Below are positions 21,191-34,150 of a stretch of DNA of 64,000 nucleotides, one piece after another (within the stretch, counting starts at the first letter, position 1; each line of letters begins with the position of its first letter). Under the pieces are notes generated by a model, which was given only the letters and a program-made list of their open reading frames with translations, was not told the DNA's origin and ran no database searches. The translations under genes were made by a program, and so were the position numbers. The DNA lies in assembly GCF_004379255.2 (NCBI RefSeq), contig NC_056050.1, forward strand, positions 15,679,514-15,743,513, given 5' to 3'. The stretch is from Salvia splendens (lineage: Eukaryota; Streptophyta; Magnoliopsida; Lamiales; Lamiaceae).

Positions 21191-22093
21191 TATATATCTA
21201 AGATCCTAATAAGGATAGACATGTATGAATACATTAAATAATAAAATATCTCTTCCTAATCTTGAACAAGGAAATAATTTGAATTTATTTTTCATGTCTT
21301 ATTAAGGATTAAATAATTTGTTTATTTTAGATATACCTTATAGTAGACATGAATAAGAATTAAATTCTAGAACAACAATTTCCTAAAGGAAGATAACAAC
21401 ATTAATCTAAAGATTTAATTATCCAGCAAATTAAATAACAACAGAATTTAATCAAGCCTTTCTCTGCCCTAAGGCTAAGGATAATTAAAAAAAAACCATA
21501 ACCCAAATATCTAAGCTATAATTACGAACTCAACGTTTGTATATGGTCTCCATCAATTGGTCTGCAATTTATGAAGCCTTTTTCTAATATTATCGACACC
21601 TGCTCTGTGGGGACCATAATCCTAAGGAAATAGCAAGTTCATGAGGGTGGACTTCTCAAATATAAATAGTACGAACTAGAATGTAGTTTCCAATATTATC
21701 GCCACCTGTTCTGTGGGGACAATAATCCTAAGAAACTACGAAATTCAGAAGTTCACACAGAATTTATGAGATAGCTTGATCTTGTTAGCAGCACATGAAC
21801 ATTGTTATGAGAGTGTGTTGTAGAAATGAGACTTTGTAATGCTAATGAGATGGTCTTGCTTAGGCAACATTAGGCGGCCATGCCACTCTGTGGTCTCTGG
21901 ACTATTCGTCGGTGTTGTGACCAGTAAAATTGTAAAATTTTAATGCGTATTGACTTCCTCTGGAGGGTACAAAATTTTAATTTTACAGTTGTAAGATTTT
22001 GAAAAGTTTTATGATTAATCTAATCAAACTTCTTACATAAGTTTATGACAATAGTAAAATACTCTGTTTTGCAGTGCAAATCAAATCGTCAAT

Positions 22094-23849
22094 ATGTCGT
22101 TCAATCCTCTTTCTGCAATTCTCAAAGAAAACAAACTCGAAGGCCAAAATTACATAGAATGGAAATAAAATTTGGACATCATTCTTACAGCTGAAGAGTA
22201 CAACTTTGTGTTCACAACCCCGCGACCTCCAGTACCGGCGGCTAACGCTGCGGTAGGACTCAGAGATGCACATAGAAAGTGGCATAAGGCGAATGAGATG
22301 GCTAAGTGCTACATGTTGGCATCTATGTCTTCAGTACTCAAGCATCAACATTCTGCCATGGAAACTGCCACTGAAATTATGCAGAATCTCAAGAATCTTT
22401 TTGGTACTCAGAATCGAACGGCTAAGTCTCAAGCCTTTCGGAGTATCATGTCGAAGACAATGAAGGAGGGCTCGTCTGTGAGGGACCATGTCCTCGAGAT
22501 GATGGGCCACCTCAACCAGACTGAGGTGTTGGGAGGGACGATCGATCCCGAGTCCCAGGTAACAATCATCCTTCAAAGTCTTCCCCCTAGCTTCCAGCAG
22601 TTCAAGCTCAACTTCGAGATGAACAAAAAGAATTACACCTTGGCAGAACTGTTGACTGAACTTCAGTCAGCAGAGGACCTTATGGTTCAGGCTAAGGCTG
22701 CCATGATGACTTCGGCACCTCGTTCCTCTGGCTTCAAGCCTAGCAAAGGAAAAAGGCAGGCACCGAACTCAGAATCGGGCAAGGTAGCTAAGGGAAAGAA
22801 GAAGAAGAGGGCAAACAAGAAGCCCACGGGGAAGTGTTTCAAGTGCGGAGAAAAGGGGCATTGGAAGCCAGACTGTCCTAAAAGGGGCAAGGCTACAGGT
22901 ATGCACCAAGCTTTAGTAGTTGAGTCATGTTTGACTTTGACATCTACTTGGACTTGGGTTATTGACACAGGAGCCACTGATCATATTTGTTTTGATCCTG
23001 ACTTAATGCAGGTGACAAGACGGTTACATGATAGTGAGATCGAAGTCCAGCTGGGCGACGCTACCAAAGTGGCGGTCGTTGCAGTGGGAGACATTTATTT
23101 GCGTTTTAGAAGTGATAGATTTTTGATTTTGAAGAATTTTTTGTTGATACCTTCTTTTAGAAGAAATTTAATTTCAGTTTCTAAATTAGTTTTTGATGCA
23201 TATTCGATTTCTTTTAATGACAATTGTGTTATTAAGAAATATGGTTCTTATCTCTGTCGTGGTATCATGGAAAACAATCTATACACAATCACTTCTACAC
23301 AGTTTAATAATCGCAAATCAGAACTCAATACAACATCGAAAATTTCAAAGAAACGAAAGGAACCTTCAAGTTCAATGAACGAAACGTACTTATGGCACCT
23401 TAGACTTGGTCATGCCAATGAAAGGAGGATCCATTCTCTTATTCAACAAGATCTTATTAAAGGTCTAGAGGAGGAAACTTTTCATAAGTGTGAGTCATGC
23501 TTAGAAGATAAGATAACCAAGAGGCCTTTTAAGGCTAAGGGCAATAGGACCAAGGAAGTACTTGAGCTCGTTCATTCCGATGTATGTGGACCAATGTCTA
23601 TAGAGGCAAGGGGTGGTTTTCGATACTTCATCACATTTATTGATGACTTCTCAAAAATTGGATATGTCTATTTGATGCGTCACAAGTCAGAGTCTTTTGA
23701 CAAGTTTAAAGACTTTAAGACTCTTGTGGAGAAATATCATGGAAAGAATATCAAATGCCTACGATCTGATCGTGGAGGCGAATACCTCAGTGTCGAATTT
23801 TTGGACTACTTATCGGAGTCGGGAATTGAATCCCAACTGACTGCGTCGG
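22094..23849 (+). pseudogene. Copia-1 gag-pol, part 1 (Gag, protease, integrase N-half)
   Basis: It starts with ATG at 22094 (MSFNPLSAILKENKLEGQN). An in-frame TAA at 22166 replaces a codon that is Gln in Copia-2. A long open frame then continues with the Gag core (RKWHKANEMAKCYMLASM), a CCHC knuckle (CFKCGEKGHWKPDC), protease (WVIDTGATDH), the pre-integrase domain (HLRLGHANERR, CESC) and integrase with Asp in LVHSDVCGPM and in LRSDRGGEY. It breaks off at SGIESQLTA, where the family A element inserted. Apart from the early stop this copy is well preserved. Confidence 0.94.
23845..23849. repeat. Target-site duplication GTCGG (left, family A)
   Basis: GTCGG precedes the LTR edge. The right copy at 38652-38656 is GCCGG. 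The uninterrupted Copia-2 paralogue reads GCGCCAGGCACACC here on its sense strand, consistent with one later C-to-T change. Confidence 0.85.
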
Positions 23850-26800
23850 TGTCACGACCGCCCATACTAGGGTTACTACAAACGCGGCGATCGTGATACA
23901 ACATGCAAGGATAGAGTTTTATTTGAAAACTTAATTAACTTAAAAGAATGAAAAACATTTTGGTTTAAAGAAGTTTAAAGTTATAACTTTTCTATTAAAT
24001 AAAAATGACTCAAAATAAATACCTTTAAAAGAAAGCAGCGGAGAAAAACTAATTATTAAAAACCCAATCAACTTCTAAGAAAAACATTTAGTTTTCTTCG
24101 CGGGAAACATCATTTTCAAGTAACATTGTAAATACTAGTTTAAAACCTAACACAACCAAACATACTCAAACACAGTACGGAAAAGATTAAAGTATTGGAA
24201 CATAGTTCAAGACATAGCAGCGGAAATAAGGTTCAAAGAGAGAGTCAAGGATAGCGCCTATGTATGGAGACACATCGCATCCTAAGTTCTTAGGCCGACT
24301 CAACATCCTCCGCAACATCCCGCTCAACCTGCACATAAGAAAAATAAAATGCAGGGCTGAGTACTTGTTGTACTCAATGGGCTCATGCCGAAAACATTTT
24401 ATATTAGTTATGTCATCCATACCAGTGATCTCGAGTTTTATATGTAGTAAGAAAAATCACGAGAACACAAAAACATTTCAAGACTGGCCAGACAATTTAT
24501 CTCCCACTTTTCACATCATTCCATCAATCACAATCATCATATCACAGTGCGACGAAAGTGTGGCCACACTATTCGCCCACGAGACCGGCTGACTAGCAAG
24601 GACAGCTCATGATCCCACCAGTGTACACAGCCTGATAGGGTTTGCGGCCCTACTCAGACCCGAATTCATTTCACAACACAGTCTTATAGCCTAACGGAGC
24701 AAGCTCAGACGAACTAGGCATCAGGCAACAATCTCACAAACAAAAACATGGCATGACATAACAGTTAAACCACCCTTATAACCCCACGTAATAATTTCGG
24801 AAAATAAAGAGGTTTGAAAAGAAAGCCCACCTCGATTGCTTAACAACATAATTCCAACTTATGCAACTCTCATTCCTCGAGCTCACGTATACTCAATCAC
24901 CCTTGCCAACGACAACACAATCAGCTTTCCATAAACTTATGTTATCATGCATGTCCTATTGTTCCTTTTTATCGTTTCCCTTAAATTACCCATCCCATCA
25001 TTCATCGACATAAGGAAAAACATGCCATAATATTTCTCAATGTGTCACACATAATCACGTCATAGGATACTTTCCCAAATCATACATGCATCATATAGTT
25101 CATCAAACTTAGCAACAAGTAATATTTTCACATAATAACAAAACTGGCAGAACAGCGCGGTTAGTTTGTAAAAATCACCAAATATTCATCCGACCTCATA
25201 TGAAGCTAAAATTTGGTCACAACATAGTAGACACATTCAAGTTCGTTCAGTTAAAGTTTCACACTCAAATCATGACATTTGGTCAGTCAAAACATTTATA
25301 CAACTCTCTAGTCGGAACATAAAAATTCTGGTAGCATTGCGCAGTTCATTTGAAAAATTCACCATAAATTCATCCGATTTCCAATGAGGCTGAATATTTT
25401 ACACGACTCAGAAGACACTTCAAATGTTCATTTAGTTCAAGGATCACATCAAACGGAGGTCAGTTTGTCGGTCAAACAGAATACGAAACTTTCTGGGCGA
25501 GAACACAAGTTTCTGGCAGAATTGCGCAGTCAACTTCAAACATTTATTAAAAATCCATTTTTTGACAAAAAGGGCTGAAATTCATACGACACACAGAAAA
25601 CATCTTGAAATTTACTCAGTAAAATTTTAACATCAAAATTCGATAGTTTGATAGGTCAATTTCACATCAGAAATTGCTATTCAAACGTCACAGATTTCAG
25701 GCTCACAAATTGAAATTAAGGTTTCTTCCTCAATCATCCAAATACAATTTTTCATGCTTATAACACACAATCATGCTTAAAAAGGTTCTCATAATCATGT
25801 TTGCACATAAACTCACATCATTCACCAAAGATTGAAATCAAACTTCACATAAACTCAATCAAAATCACATAATTATCAAAGTTCTCATGCAACCACACTT
25901 TCCCACCGATTAATTTTGCGATCTATCATTCCTACACTCACTATATGCATGTAGGGTTCAAGAACAAGGATTATATGAAAAGATTGAGGGAAAGTGAATC
26001 ACTTATACCTTTCTTGAAGAAAACGAATCAGTAGAAACAAGAATTTATGCGATTCGTCGGAGACTCTTGAAAAAAAACTTCAACGGATGCAAGAACAACG
26101 ATTGAAGGAGAGTTTTTGGAGAGAATGTGGAGAGGGGGAGGAGGCATGTGGGAGAGGGAGGAAGGAGGAGGGAGCGTGTGAAAGAGAGGAATGGGGGCTA
26201 GGGTTAATTAGATTTTATAGTCTAGGTTTAATCCTACACTTAAATTAAATAATTAAAATTGTGGAGGAATAATAAAATCCCACAATTAACATGGAAATGG
26301 GCGTGTGAAATTGGAGTAATGAAAGAAAAATACTTAAACCCCAATTAAATAAGAATAGGTTTTAAATTCAGAATTTCCTTGTTGGAAAAAGGCTCCCACA
26401 AAATAGGTAACAATTAAATTAATTCCACAAGGAAATTGGAAGCATATGGGGCGAAAATTTAAAGGCTTTAAAGAAGGAATGAGTCAAATCCTAATTAAAA
26501 TAGGATATCGAGGAATTTGAAAAAAGATTAGATTTAATTAGATTTTAAATTTACGAAGGAAATTAAACAAAGTACCAATTAAATCTACAAAAATAATTCA
26601 TCCTCTTATTTATTAGGGATTTTTGAAAACTTCCAAAGAACAAGCTAGGTTCGACATTTACGTAGAATAAATTAGGGATAATTTGATTTGGATATAATTT
26701 GGATAGATATCCCAAAACAATTAATTAAATCCAAGAAAAAGAATATAGTTTCCAATAATTGGAGGGGCCAAAAATAGCCACTTTATTTGGCTAGAACAAA

Positions 26801-26987
26801 ATTCATGATCTTATTTAAATTAATTTCCCATATTGAAAAATATAAATAACACTTCATTCCAAATCACTTATGACAATTTATTCAACATAGCCAACTCAAT
26901 CACATAGCAACCATTAGATTTCATAAATGAAATTCCCAAACGACATATTTAAATAAAAGTCGCAAAAAATTTTTTTGGGATGTTACA
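23850..26987 (-). repeat. Family A 3' LTR (left copy)
   Basis: On the minus strand it runs TGTAACATCCC to GGTCGTGACA, 3138 bp. It shares the TATA/CT-rich start, ~190-bp repeats (about 25140-25690) and conserved blocks with 1766-5067. The terminal hairpin arms are at 23852-23862 and 23886-23896. Confidence 0.93.
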
Positions 26988-27005
26988 TCCTTCCCCTCTT
27001 AACAG
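26988..27005 (-). other. Polypurine tract (family A)
   Basis: On the minus strand, GTTAAGAGGGGAAGGA directly precedes TGTAACATCCC. Confidence 0.85.
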
Positions 27006-27039
27006 AAATTTCTTCCCGAAATTTGATCGTCTCGCATAA

Positions 27040-28440
27040 ATAACTCAGGGTACTTTTCTTTCATTTTATCTTCTAACTCCCACGTTGCTTCCTCGGGACA
27101 ATGGTGTTTCCACAATACCTTCACGGATGCTATCAACTTGTTTCACAACTCTTGCACCTTCTGATCTAGGATTGATTCGGGTCTCCTCGTAGCTCATGAC
27201 GGGGGTCAGGATCGCTTCCTCTTGATGAATCACATGCTTGGGGTTGAACACGTACTTGCACAACTGCGACACATGGAATACATTGTGCACATTCCCCAAA
27301 ACTGGGAGGTAACGCCAAACGGTACGCTACAGGACCTACTTCATTGATAATCTTGTACGGCCCTACAAAACGCGGTTTCAGCTTGCCCTTCACTCCAAAC
27401 CTCACAACTCCTCTCGTCGGGGATACTTTCAAGAATACTTTGTCATCAACATCGCATGTCAGCATACGACTTCTGCCTATCTTGAGCTTCCTTGATCCTT
27501 GCACGGATTTAATACACAATTTCGGTCATCTCCTTTATAGCGTCGGGTCCTAACAACTTCCTCTCGCCAACTTCCTCCCAATAAAGTAGGGATTGACACT
27601 TTCTTCCATACAAGGCTTCATACGGAGCCATATCGATCGTCGCTTGGTAGCTATTGTTGTAGGCGAATTCAACCAACGGTAGAACAGTTTCCCAACTTTC
27701 CACTCGATCTAGGACAACGGCTCGCAGCATATCCTCAAGCGTTTGAATCGTCCTCTCTGACTGCCCGTCCGATTGCGGGTGATAAGCAGTGCTGAAATTC
27801 AGTTGTGTGCCCAATTCCCGTTGCATACTCATCCAAAACTTTGATGTGAACTTCGTATCACGGTCGGATACGATGGTCTTTGGCACCCCATGCGAACGCA
27901 CAATCTCATTCACGTAGAGCTTTGCTAACTTGTCCGCGCCATAAGTAATTCGATTTGGTAAAAAGTGCGCGCTTTTAGTTAGTCGATCGATGATCACCCA
28001 AATCGCAGTGTTGCCCTTCTGTGACTTTGGCAAACCCGACCACTTCCATTCGGGGATTTCGAGTGGTTGCAACTTCCCATATGGTCGTTGGTGTAAGGTC
28101 TTCACTTGTTGGCATGCTAGACATCGTTCCACATATGACGCTACGTCTCCTTTCATTCCATTCCACCAAAAACGTTGCTTCAAATCTTGATACATCTTCG
28201 TGCTTCTGGGGTGTGCAGTATAAGGCGTGTCGTGCGCTTCATTCAAAATCTCATCTTTTAGCGTCTCATCGCTCGGCACACACAATCGCCCATCGTACGT
28301 CAAAGCATTATCTGCCTCCTCGCGGTAATGATCAAGCTTCTCGGCTCTCACCTTCACACGTAATTCTTCCAACTTCTCATCACATCGTTGGGCTTCTAAG
28401 AGCTTGGTTCTCAAATCTGGCTCAATCACTAGCGTCGCTA
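27040..28440 (-). pseudogene. Family A integrase and chromodomain region
   Basis: The sequence spans the HHCC region (ending CLACQQVK), integrase core with IVSDRDTKF and QSERTIQTLEDML, and a C-terminal part (KVSPTRGVVRFGVKGKLKP, LALPPSF). The frame goes straight from EWKW to SGLPKSQKG, whereas the copy at the window start reads EWKWKHLAMDFVTGLPKSQK. The block with the first catalytic Asp is therefore deleted in frame. Frameshifts near 27520 and 27300 and a damaged chromodomain (27066-27170) finish the inactivation. Confidence 0.92.
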
Positions 28441-28441
28441 T

Positions 28442-29776
28442 TCATCCTTCTACTGGCTCGGGTACTTTTACTATTTCCAATCTCATTCTGTCGAATTCGC
28501 GAATCAACGCTTCCTCTTGCGTTAGGAAATAAGCCAATTGAGGTTGGTTCTTCCTACTCAAAGCATCGGCTACTACGTTTGCCTTGCCCGGATGATAGTG
28601 AATACCACAATCATAATCTTTCACGATCTCCAACCAACGTCGGTGTCGCATGTTCAGCTCCTTCTGCTCGAAGAAGTACTTGAGACTCTTGTGATCCGTA
28701 TAGATCTCACATCTCACTCCATAGAGATGGTTTCTCCAAATTTTCAGTGCATGCACCACTGCTGCTAACTCCAAATCAAGAGTCGAAAAATTCAATTCAT
28801 TCGGTTTCAACTGTCGGGAAGCGTATGCTATCACTTTTCCATCTTGCATTAACACACATCCCAGTCCTACTTTCGACGCATCTGTATAGATGGCGAAGTC
28901 CTTGTGGGCTTCGGGTACCGCTAGGACAGGTATTGTAGTCAATTTCTCTTTCAACAGTTGGAAACTCGCCACGCACTCCGGCGTCCAAACCACTTTGATT
29001 CCTTTCTTCAATAGTTGTGTCATGGGTCTCGCGATTTTTGAAAATCCTTCAATAAAACGTCGATAGTATCCCGCCAATCCCAAGAAACTGTGGATTTCAC
29101 TCGGCGTTTTCGGCGATTTCCAATTCTGCACGGCCTCGACCTTTGCTGGGTCTACTTGGATTCCATTTGCCGTCACAATATGACCAAGAAAGTTCACTCG
29201 AGTCAACCAAAACTGGCACTTACTAAACTTGGCATAAAGCTTCTTCTTTCGCAACGTTTCTAACATTGTTTGTAGATGCCATCCATGTTCCTCCTCGTTC
29301 TTCGAGTACATTAAAACATCGTCGGTGAAGACTAACATGAACTTGTCGAGATACTCATGGAAAACTCGGTTCATCAAGTCCATGAAGACAGCCGGGGCGT
29401 TGGTCAGCCCAAATGGCATCACGACGAATTCATAATGGCCATAACGAGTGCGAAAAGCAGTCTTAGGCACATCCTCTCGTCGGACCTTTAGTTGATGATA
29501 TCCCGACCTCAAGTCCATTTTTGAAAATACGCCCGCTCCTCGAAGTTGGTCAAACAAATCATCCATCCTTCTTCTTAACGAACAACACTGGCGCTCCCCA
29601 CGGTGAAACACTAGGTCGAAAAAAACCCAAGTCCAACAGTTCTTGCAACTGTATCATCAACTCGGCCAATTCTTTAGGGTCCATTCGTTATGGTGCCTTC
29701 GACACTGGCGCAGATCCGGGTTCTAAGTCGATGGTAAACTTCACTTGTCTGTCAGGCGGTGGTCTAGGTAAGGTTT
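28442..29776 (-). pseudogene. Family A RT and RNase H
   Basis: Upstream of the main frame, PPPDRQVKFTIDLEPGSAPV, a TAA in place of the usual Tyr of KAPYRMDP, and [11 protein letters not shown] can be read. The sequence then jumps with a frameshift to [20 protein letters not shown], losing the RLCIDYRQLN block. RT continues with [19 protein letters not shown] and [10 protein letters not shown], so both Asp residues are kept. RNase H follows with [28 protein letters not shown] and ADALSRK. The left edge joins integrase, and the right edge is the solo LTR at 29777. Confidence 0.92.
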
Positions 29777-32577
29777 TGTAGCACCCCAGAAAATTTTGAC
29801 TTTTTTTTATTATTATTTTTTATTTGATGGCTTATTTTCGTTTTATTAATGTGGATGTTGATTTGGAAATGCATTTTTGGGAATTGATTTCTATGTGGTT
29901 ATCTTAACGATGTGAAATTAATGGTTGAGAGTTATGTTGAATAATATGATATATTTTCCAATGGGGGGATTTAATTAAGTGGGATCATGCATATATTTCT
30001 AGTCATATTATTTGGAATTTTTGGCCCTCCTATCCATTGAAAATAATACTTTCTTTCTTGGATTTAATTAATTACTTTGGGATATTTATCCAAATTAAAT
30101 CCAAACCAAATTATCCCTATGCTATTCTACATAATTTTTGCCCATATGCCTTTCAATTACTTGTGGGATTAATTTATTTGTTACCTATTTTGTGGGAGTC
30201 TTTTCCGACAAGAAATTACCAATTTAAATCATATTCCTATTTAATTGAGGATTTAAATATTTTTTTTAAAATACTCCCCTAGTACACGTCCCTTTTTCCC
30301 TATTTTTACTCCACAAATTTTTTTATTATTTTTATTTTTATTTATTTAAGTGGGGAATTAATCCTAGAATATAAAAAGGGAGAAACCCAAACCCTGCCCC
30401 ATTATTTCAACGCCTTTTTCTCTCCCTCTCCTCTCTCCCACACGTTTTTTTCCTCTCTTCCTCTCCTTCTCCACCAATTCTTCACCAATCCCTTGTTCTT
30501 GCATCAATTTGGAGTTGGAAATTCAAGATTAATCGAAGAATCGCATCAATTATCTTTCCTACCGATTGTTTTTGAACAAGAAAGATATATTTGAATTCTC
30601 TTTCTCATCTTTTCCATTGAATCCTTGTTCTTGATTCCCTCATGCATATAGTGAGTGTAGAGATCATAGATCTCAAAGTTAATCTGTTGGGATTGAGGGT
30701 TACATGAGAAAATATATGTGTATGCGTTTATTGATGTGGATGAATGAACTTGTGGATGATTTGTTAGTGAATGCTATATGAATATATGAGAACTTGTGGA
30801 TGATTTGTTAGTGAATGCTATATGAATATATGAGAACATGATTGTGAGAACTTTTTGAAGCATGATTATTTGTTGGAAGCATGAATATATGTGTTTGGAT
30901 GAATGTTAGATAAACCCTAATTCGAATTTGTGAAGCATGAAAACTGTGGTGTTCGGACAGTAGGTTCCGACGAGTGTTTAGCCGACCAAACGATCTTATT
31001 TTGGCACGAATTTTTGACTGAGATGTCTTCTGTGTTGTGTATAAATTTCAGCCTCTTTTGATGAAAGTTGAATTTTAAATGAATTTTTAAAGTTAACTGC
31101 GCAGTTCTGTCGGAATTTGTATTCTCGTCCAGTGAGTTTCGTTTTTGATTTTACCGACCTAAAGATGTGATTTTGATGTGAAATTTTAACTTGATGATCT
31201 TTGATGTGTCTACCGTGTTGTGGTAAAATTTCAACCCAATCGGAGGTCGGATGGATTTTTAATGATTTTTACAAAACGACTGCGCAGTTCTGCCAGATTT
31301 CTGTCATGTTTAAATAATACCTGTTGTCAAGTTTGAATGAATTACATGATGCATGTGTGATTAAGAAACGTATCTTATGGAGTGGTTATGTGTTATACGT
31401 TGAGGTATACTATGGGGTGTTTCATTATGCTGGTCAACGTTTGGGATGTGCAATTTAAGAAAACGATGAAAGGAACGATAGGACATGCACGATAAATTGT
31501 ATTGATGGAAGGCTGATTGTGTTGTATTATGTGGTTATTATGTTGATAAGGGTTGTTGTTCGTACGTGTGTACGAAGAGCAAGGATTTCAATAAAGTTGT
31601 TAACCGTGTTTGTAAGCAATCGAGGTGGGCTTTCTTTAACTAAACTCTTTTATTTTTCCAAAGTATGATTGTGGAGCTATAAGGGTGGTTTAAAGTGTTA
31701 TGTCATGCCGTGATTGTTTTGATGTTGAGATTATTGCCTGTTGCCTAGTTCGTTTGAGCTTGCTCCGTTAGGCTATAGGGCTATATTGAGATTGTGCTTG
31801 ATGCTTAGTTTGTGAGTTCGCTCCATTAGGCTATAGGGCTATGATAAACGAATTCGGGCCTGAGTAGGGCCGCAAACCCTATCAGGCTGTGTACACAGGT
31901 GGGATCGGAAGTCGTCCTTGCAAGTCGGCCGGTCTCGTGGGCGAATAGTGAGGCCACACTTTCGTCGCACTATGGTAAGAGGATGTGAATGATTGATTGA
32001 TTGATGAGAAAGTGGGGAGATTGTTTTTTCTGACCAGACTATGAAAATGTTTTGTGTTCTCGATGATATTTCTTAACTACATGTAAAACTCGAGTTCACT
32101 GGTATGGATGACATAACTGTTATAAAATGTTTTCGGCATGAGCCCATTGAGTACAACAAGTACTCAGCCCTGCATTTCTTTATAAAATTTTACAGGTTGA
32201 GCGGGATGTTGCGATGGATGTTGAGTGAACTTTAGGAATTCCCGGATGCGTCGTGTCTTCATACATGGGTGTCATCTTATGACTCTCCTTTGATACTTGT
32301 TTTTCCGCTGCCTTGTTTCGAATCGTTCTTGATAAAGTCTTTCATTTTTCCCCACACTACGTTATGACATTATTTACCTTGAGACATTAATTTGTTGTTT
32401 AACTATTCGATAGACCAAAATATTTCGTTTTAAAGTTCATTGAGTTTTCATATTCAATATCGTCCTTTATTGTTGTCTTTCATTGCGTCCCCCTTTTCTT
32501 CCCCGCTTCTTTCTCCCTCCCCTCGTCACGTTTTCCCCGTCTTCACTATCCTTAGTAAGGGCGGTCGTGACAGGTTT
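29772..32577 (+). repeat. Target duplication GGTTT flanking solo family B LTR
   Basis: GGTTT occurs at 29772-29776 and at 32573-32577, directly outside the LTR termini TGTAGCACCCC and GGTCGTGACA. Confidence 0.93.
29777..32572 (+). mobile_element. Solo family B LTR
   Basis: A complete 2796-bp LTR without internal sequence is flanked by 5-bp repeats. It is the product of LTR-LTR recombination after insertion. It contains a TATA box (ATATAAAAAG, 30369-30378), a CT-rich start, a local duplication near 30740-30840, ~190-bp repeats near 30950-31290, a shared CGCAAACCCTATCAGGCTGT block near 31870 and a terminal hairpin at 32537-32564 with one mismatch. It provides the full-length reference for the truncated family B copies. 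Confidence 0.93.
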
Positions 32578-32940
32578 CAGGGAACACATCGGGAAAGTCT
32601 CGTACTACTGCCACGTCTTCCACTTTCAACTCCTTCTTCTCCTCTCCGTTCAAATACACAAGATATGCCGGACGCCCTTTCCTTATCATCGTGGTTGCTT
32701 GCATAGCAAAGATTATGGAGGTTCGTCGGTTCATTGAGATTCCATACAAGATGGTCGGCTCGTCACCAGGGGTTTGAAAAGAAATCTGTGTCTCTTTACA
32801 GTGAATTATTGCGTGGTTCTCGGTAAGCAAATCCATTCCGAAAATTATGTCAACGTTCTCCAAAGGCATGACGTGTAAAAGTCGAGCTACTACTCCTAAC
32901 TCTCCTAACACAAACTTTAGTCAAACAGTCTTAACTTGGA
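32573..32940 (-). pseudogene. Family A protease C-terminal region
   Basis: On the minus strand VDIIFGMDLLTENHAIIHCK, then ISFQTPGDEPTI, NRRTSIIFAMQATTMIRKGR and VEDVAVVRDFPDVFPE can be read. This is the normal link from Gypsy protease to RT, and it connects to PPPDRQVKF across the solo LTR. The active-site DSG/DTG region is not present. Confidence 0.88.
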
Positions 32941-34150
32941 TATGAACCGATTTTGAATTGTAATAATTGGTTATGATCACCCCCTCGGAGCTTGAAAGAA
33001 CATAAGATAGATCATGAATATGGGATGAAATCAAATTAATGTCAACTCTCATAGTAGGCTACCAAAAGATAATTCAGTTGTTCGACCAAATTTGAAAGGT
33101 CTACCCATCAATGGATAATGACTTAAAGGGTTGAGGAAAAGAAATGATCAGTTGCATGAGGATTGAAAAATGTAGGCCGTTGTCACAAAGCGGTACTGAT
33201 CATGGTTCAAGGAAAATCATAATATGGACTGACAGAATCACATCAATGGGTTCATAAGTTTGTGAAAGGCAATCAAAGTCAAAGGGGCTATTGAAAACAA
33301 AAATCAAGTGGATTAAGTTTGTTAAGGCAAGGAACAAAATGTATGCCTTAACTTCATTTTGTAGAAAGAAAGGTTCTATTATGGAAAGGATACATGAACT
33401 GAACCAAAAAGAATTTCACTCTGTAAGAAAGAGCTTGACACAGACATGGTGACAAAATAAAAGGCTGAACAAAAGTTCGAAGAAGAATATCCCATAGAAA
33501 ACATGTCTGTGAAATGTGATTATATTGAAGGACGTAACTGCAAGCAGCCTTAGGAATGAAGCTCAATAGCAAAGGATCACATAGTCAAAGTATGGTCCAT
33601 ATAAATAATAGGTCAAAGAAGACTACAATCAATCCAAGTGTCCAAAGTTATGAAGGCAACACCACTTTCCAAGAACTGAAAGTGAGTTACGACTCAATGG
33701 AGGAAAAGAAACAATATGCATCACTTGCAAGGGGTGAATGAAACAAGCTGTTAAATAGACAATGGCTCACGGCTATTTGAAAGGTCCTGAAAGATAACTT
33801 CTTATAATCCAAGTAAGAACTGTTGATTAGAATAGTTTGTTCCAGCTATTAAAGTTGCACCTCCTTGTTCATCTTTCGCAAGCCGAAACTGGTAACATCG
33901 CTCTAAGAACTGTGGATTCCACGCTGAAATTCTTCGTGTCATTGCCACTAATAACGATAGTTGAAATCCATATCTTCATAAAATTCTTTGCTTGTCATAA
34001 TGACTATCCTCCTAGGACATGGTTATCATCCTCGTGCTCCTTAGCAGGGTATGGAGATCATCTCCATCGTGCTTCCACTTACGCAAGATTAAACTATACT
34101 AATTTAAATCGCGAGTATGATCGCTCGTCATTGCATGAAAATATCTCTTA
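32941..34150 (-). other. Noncoding stretch in place of Gag
   Basis: No Gag-like frame or CCHC knuckle is visible on either strand. The sequence is A-rich on the plus strand and unlike the rest of the element. It may be an extended leader, an older insertion without recognisable ends, or degraded gag. Confidence 0.5.

Larger units (their letters stand above)
19975..22093 (+). other. Copia-1 leader (5' UTR)
   Basis: A noncoding leader of about 2.1 kb lies between PBS and the gag start. It has a GC-rich CGAGAC-repeat block (20140-20830), an AT-rich part with a ~110-bp duplication (20960-21190), and a pair of direct repeats containing CTGTGGGGAC (about 21585-21635 and 21690-21737). Related sequence precedes gag in Copia-2 near 63450-63500. 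The apparent ORFs at 20.1-20.9 kb run in every frame and are not convincing genes. Confidence 0.75.

Noticed and set aside
27975..28683. Plus-strand frames opposite the Gypsy integrase and RT (including a 220-codon one)
   Set aside because: They are shadows of the minus-strand pol, which carries the recognisable motifs.
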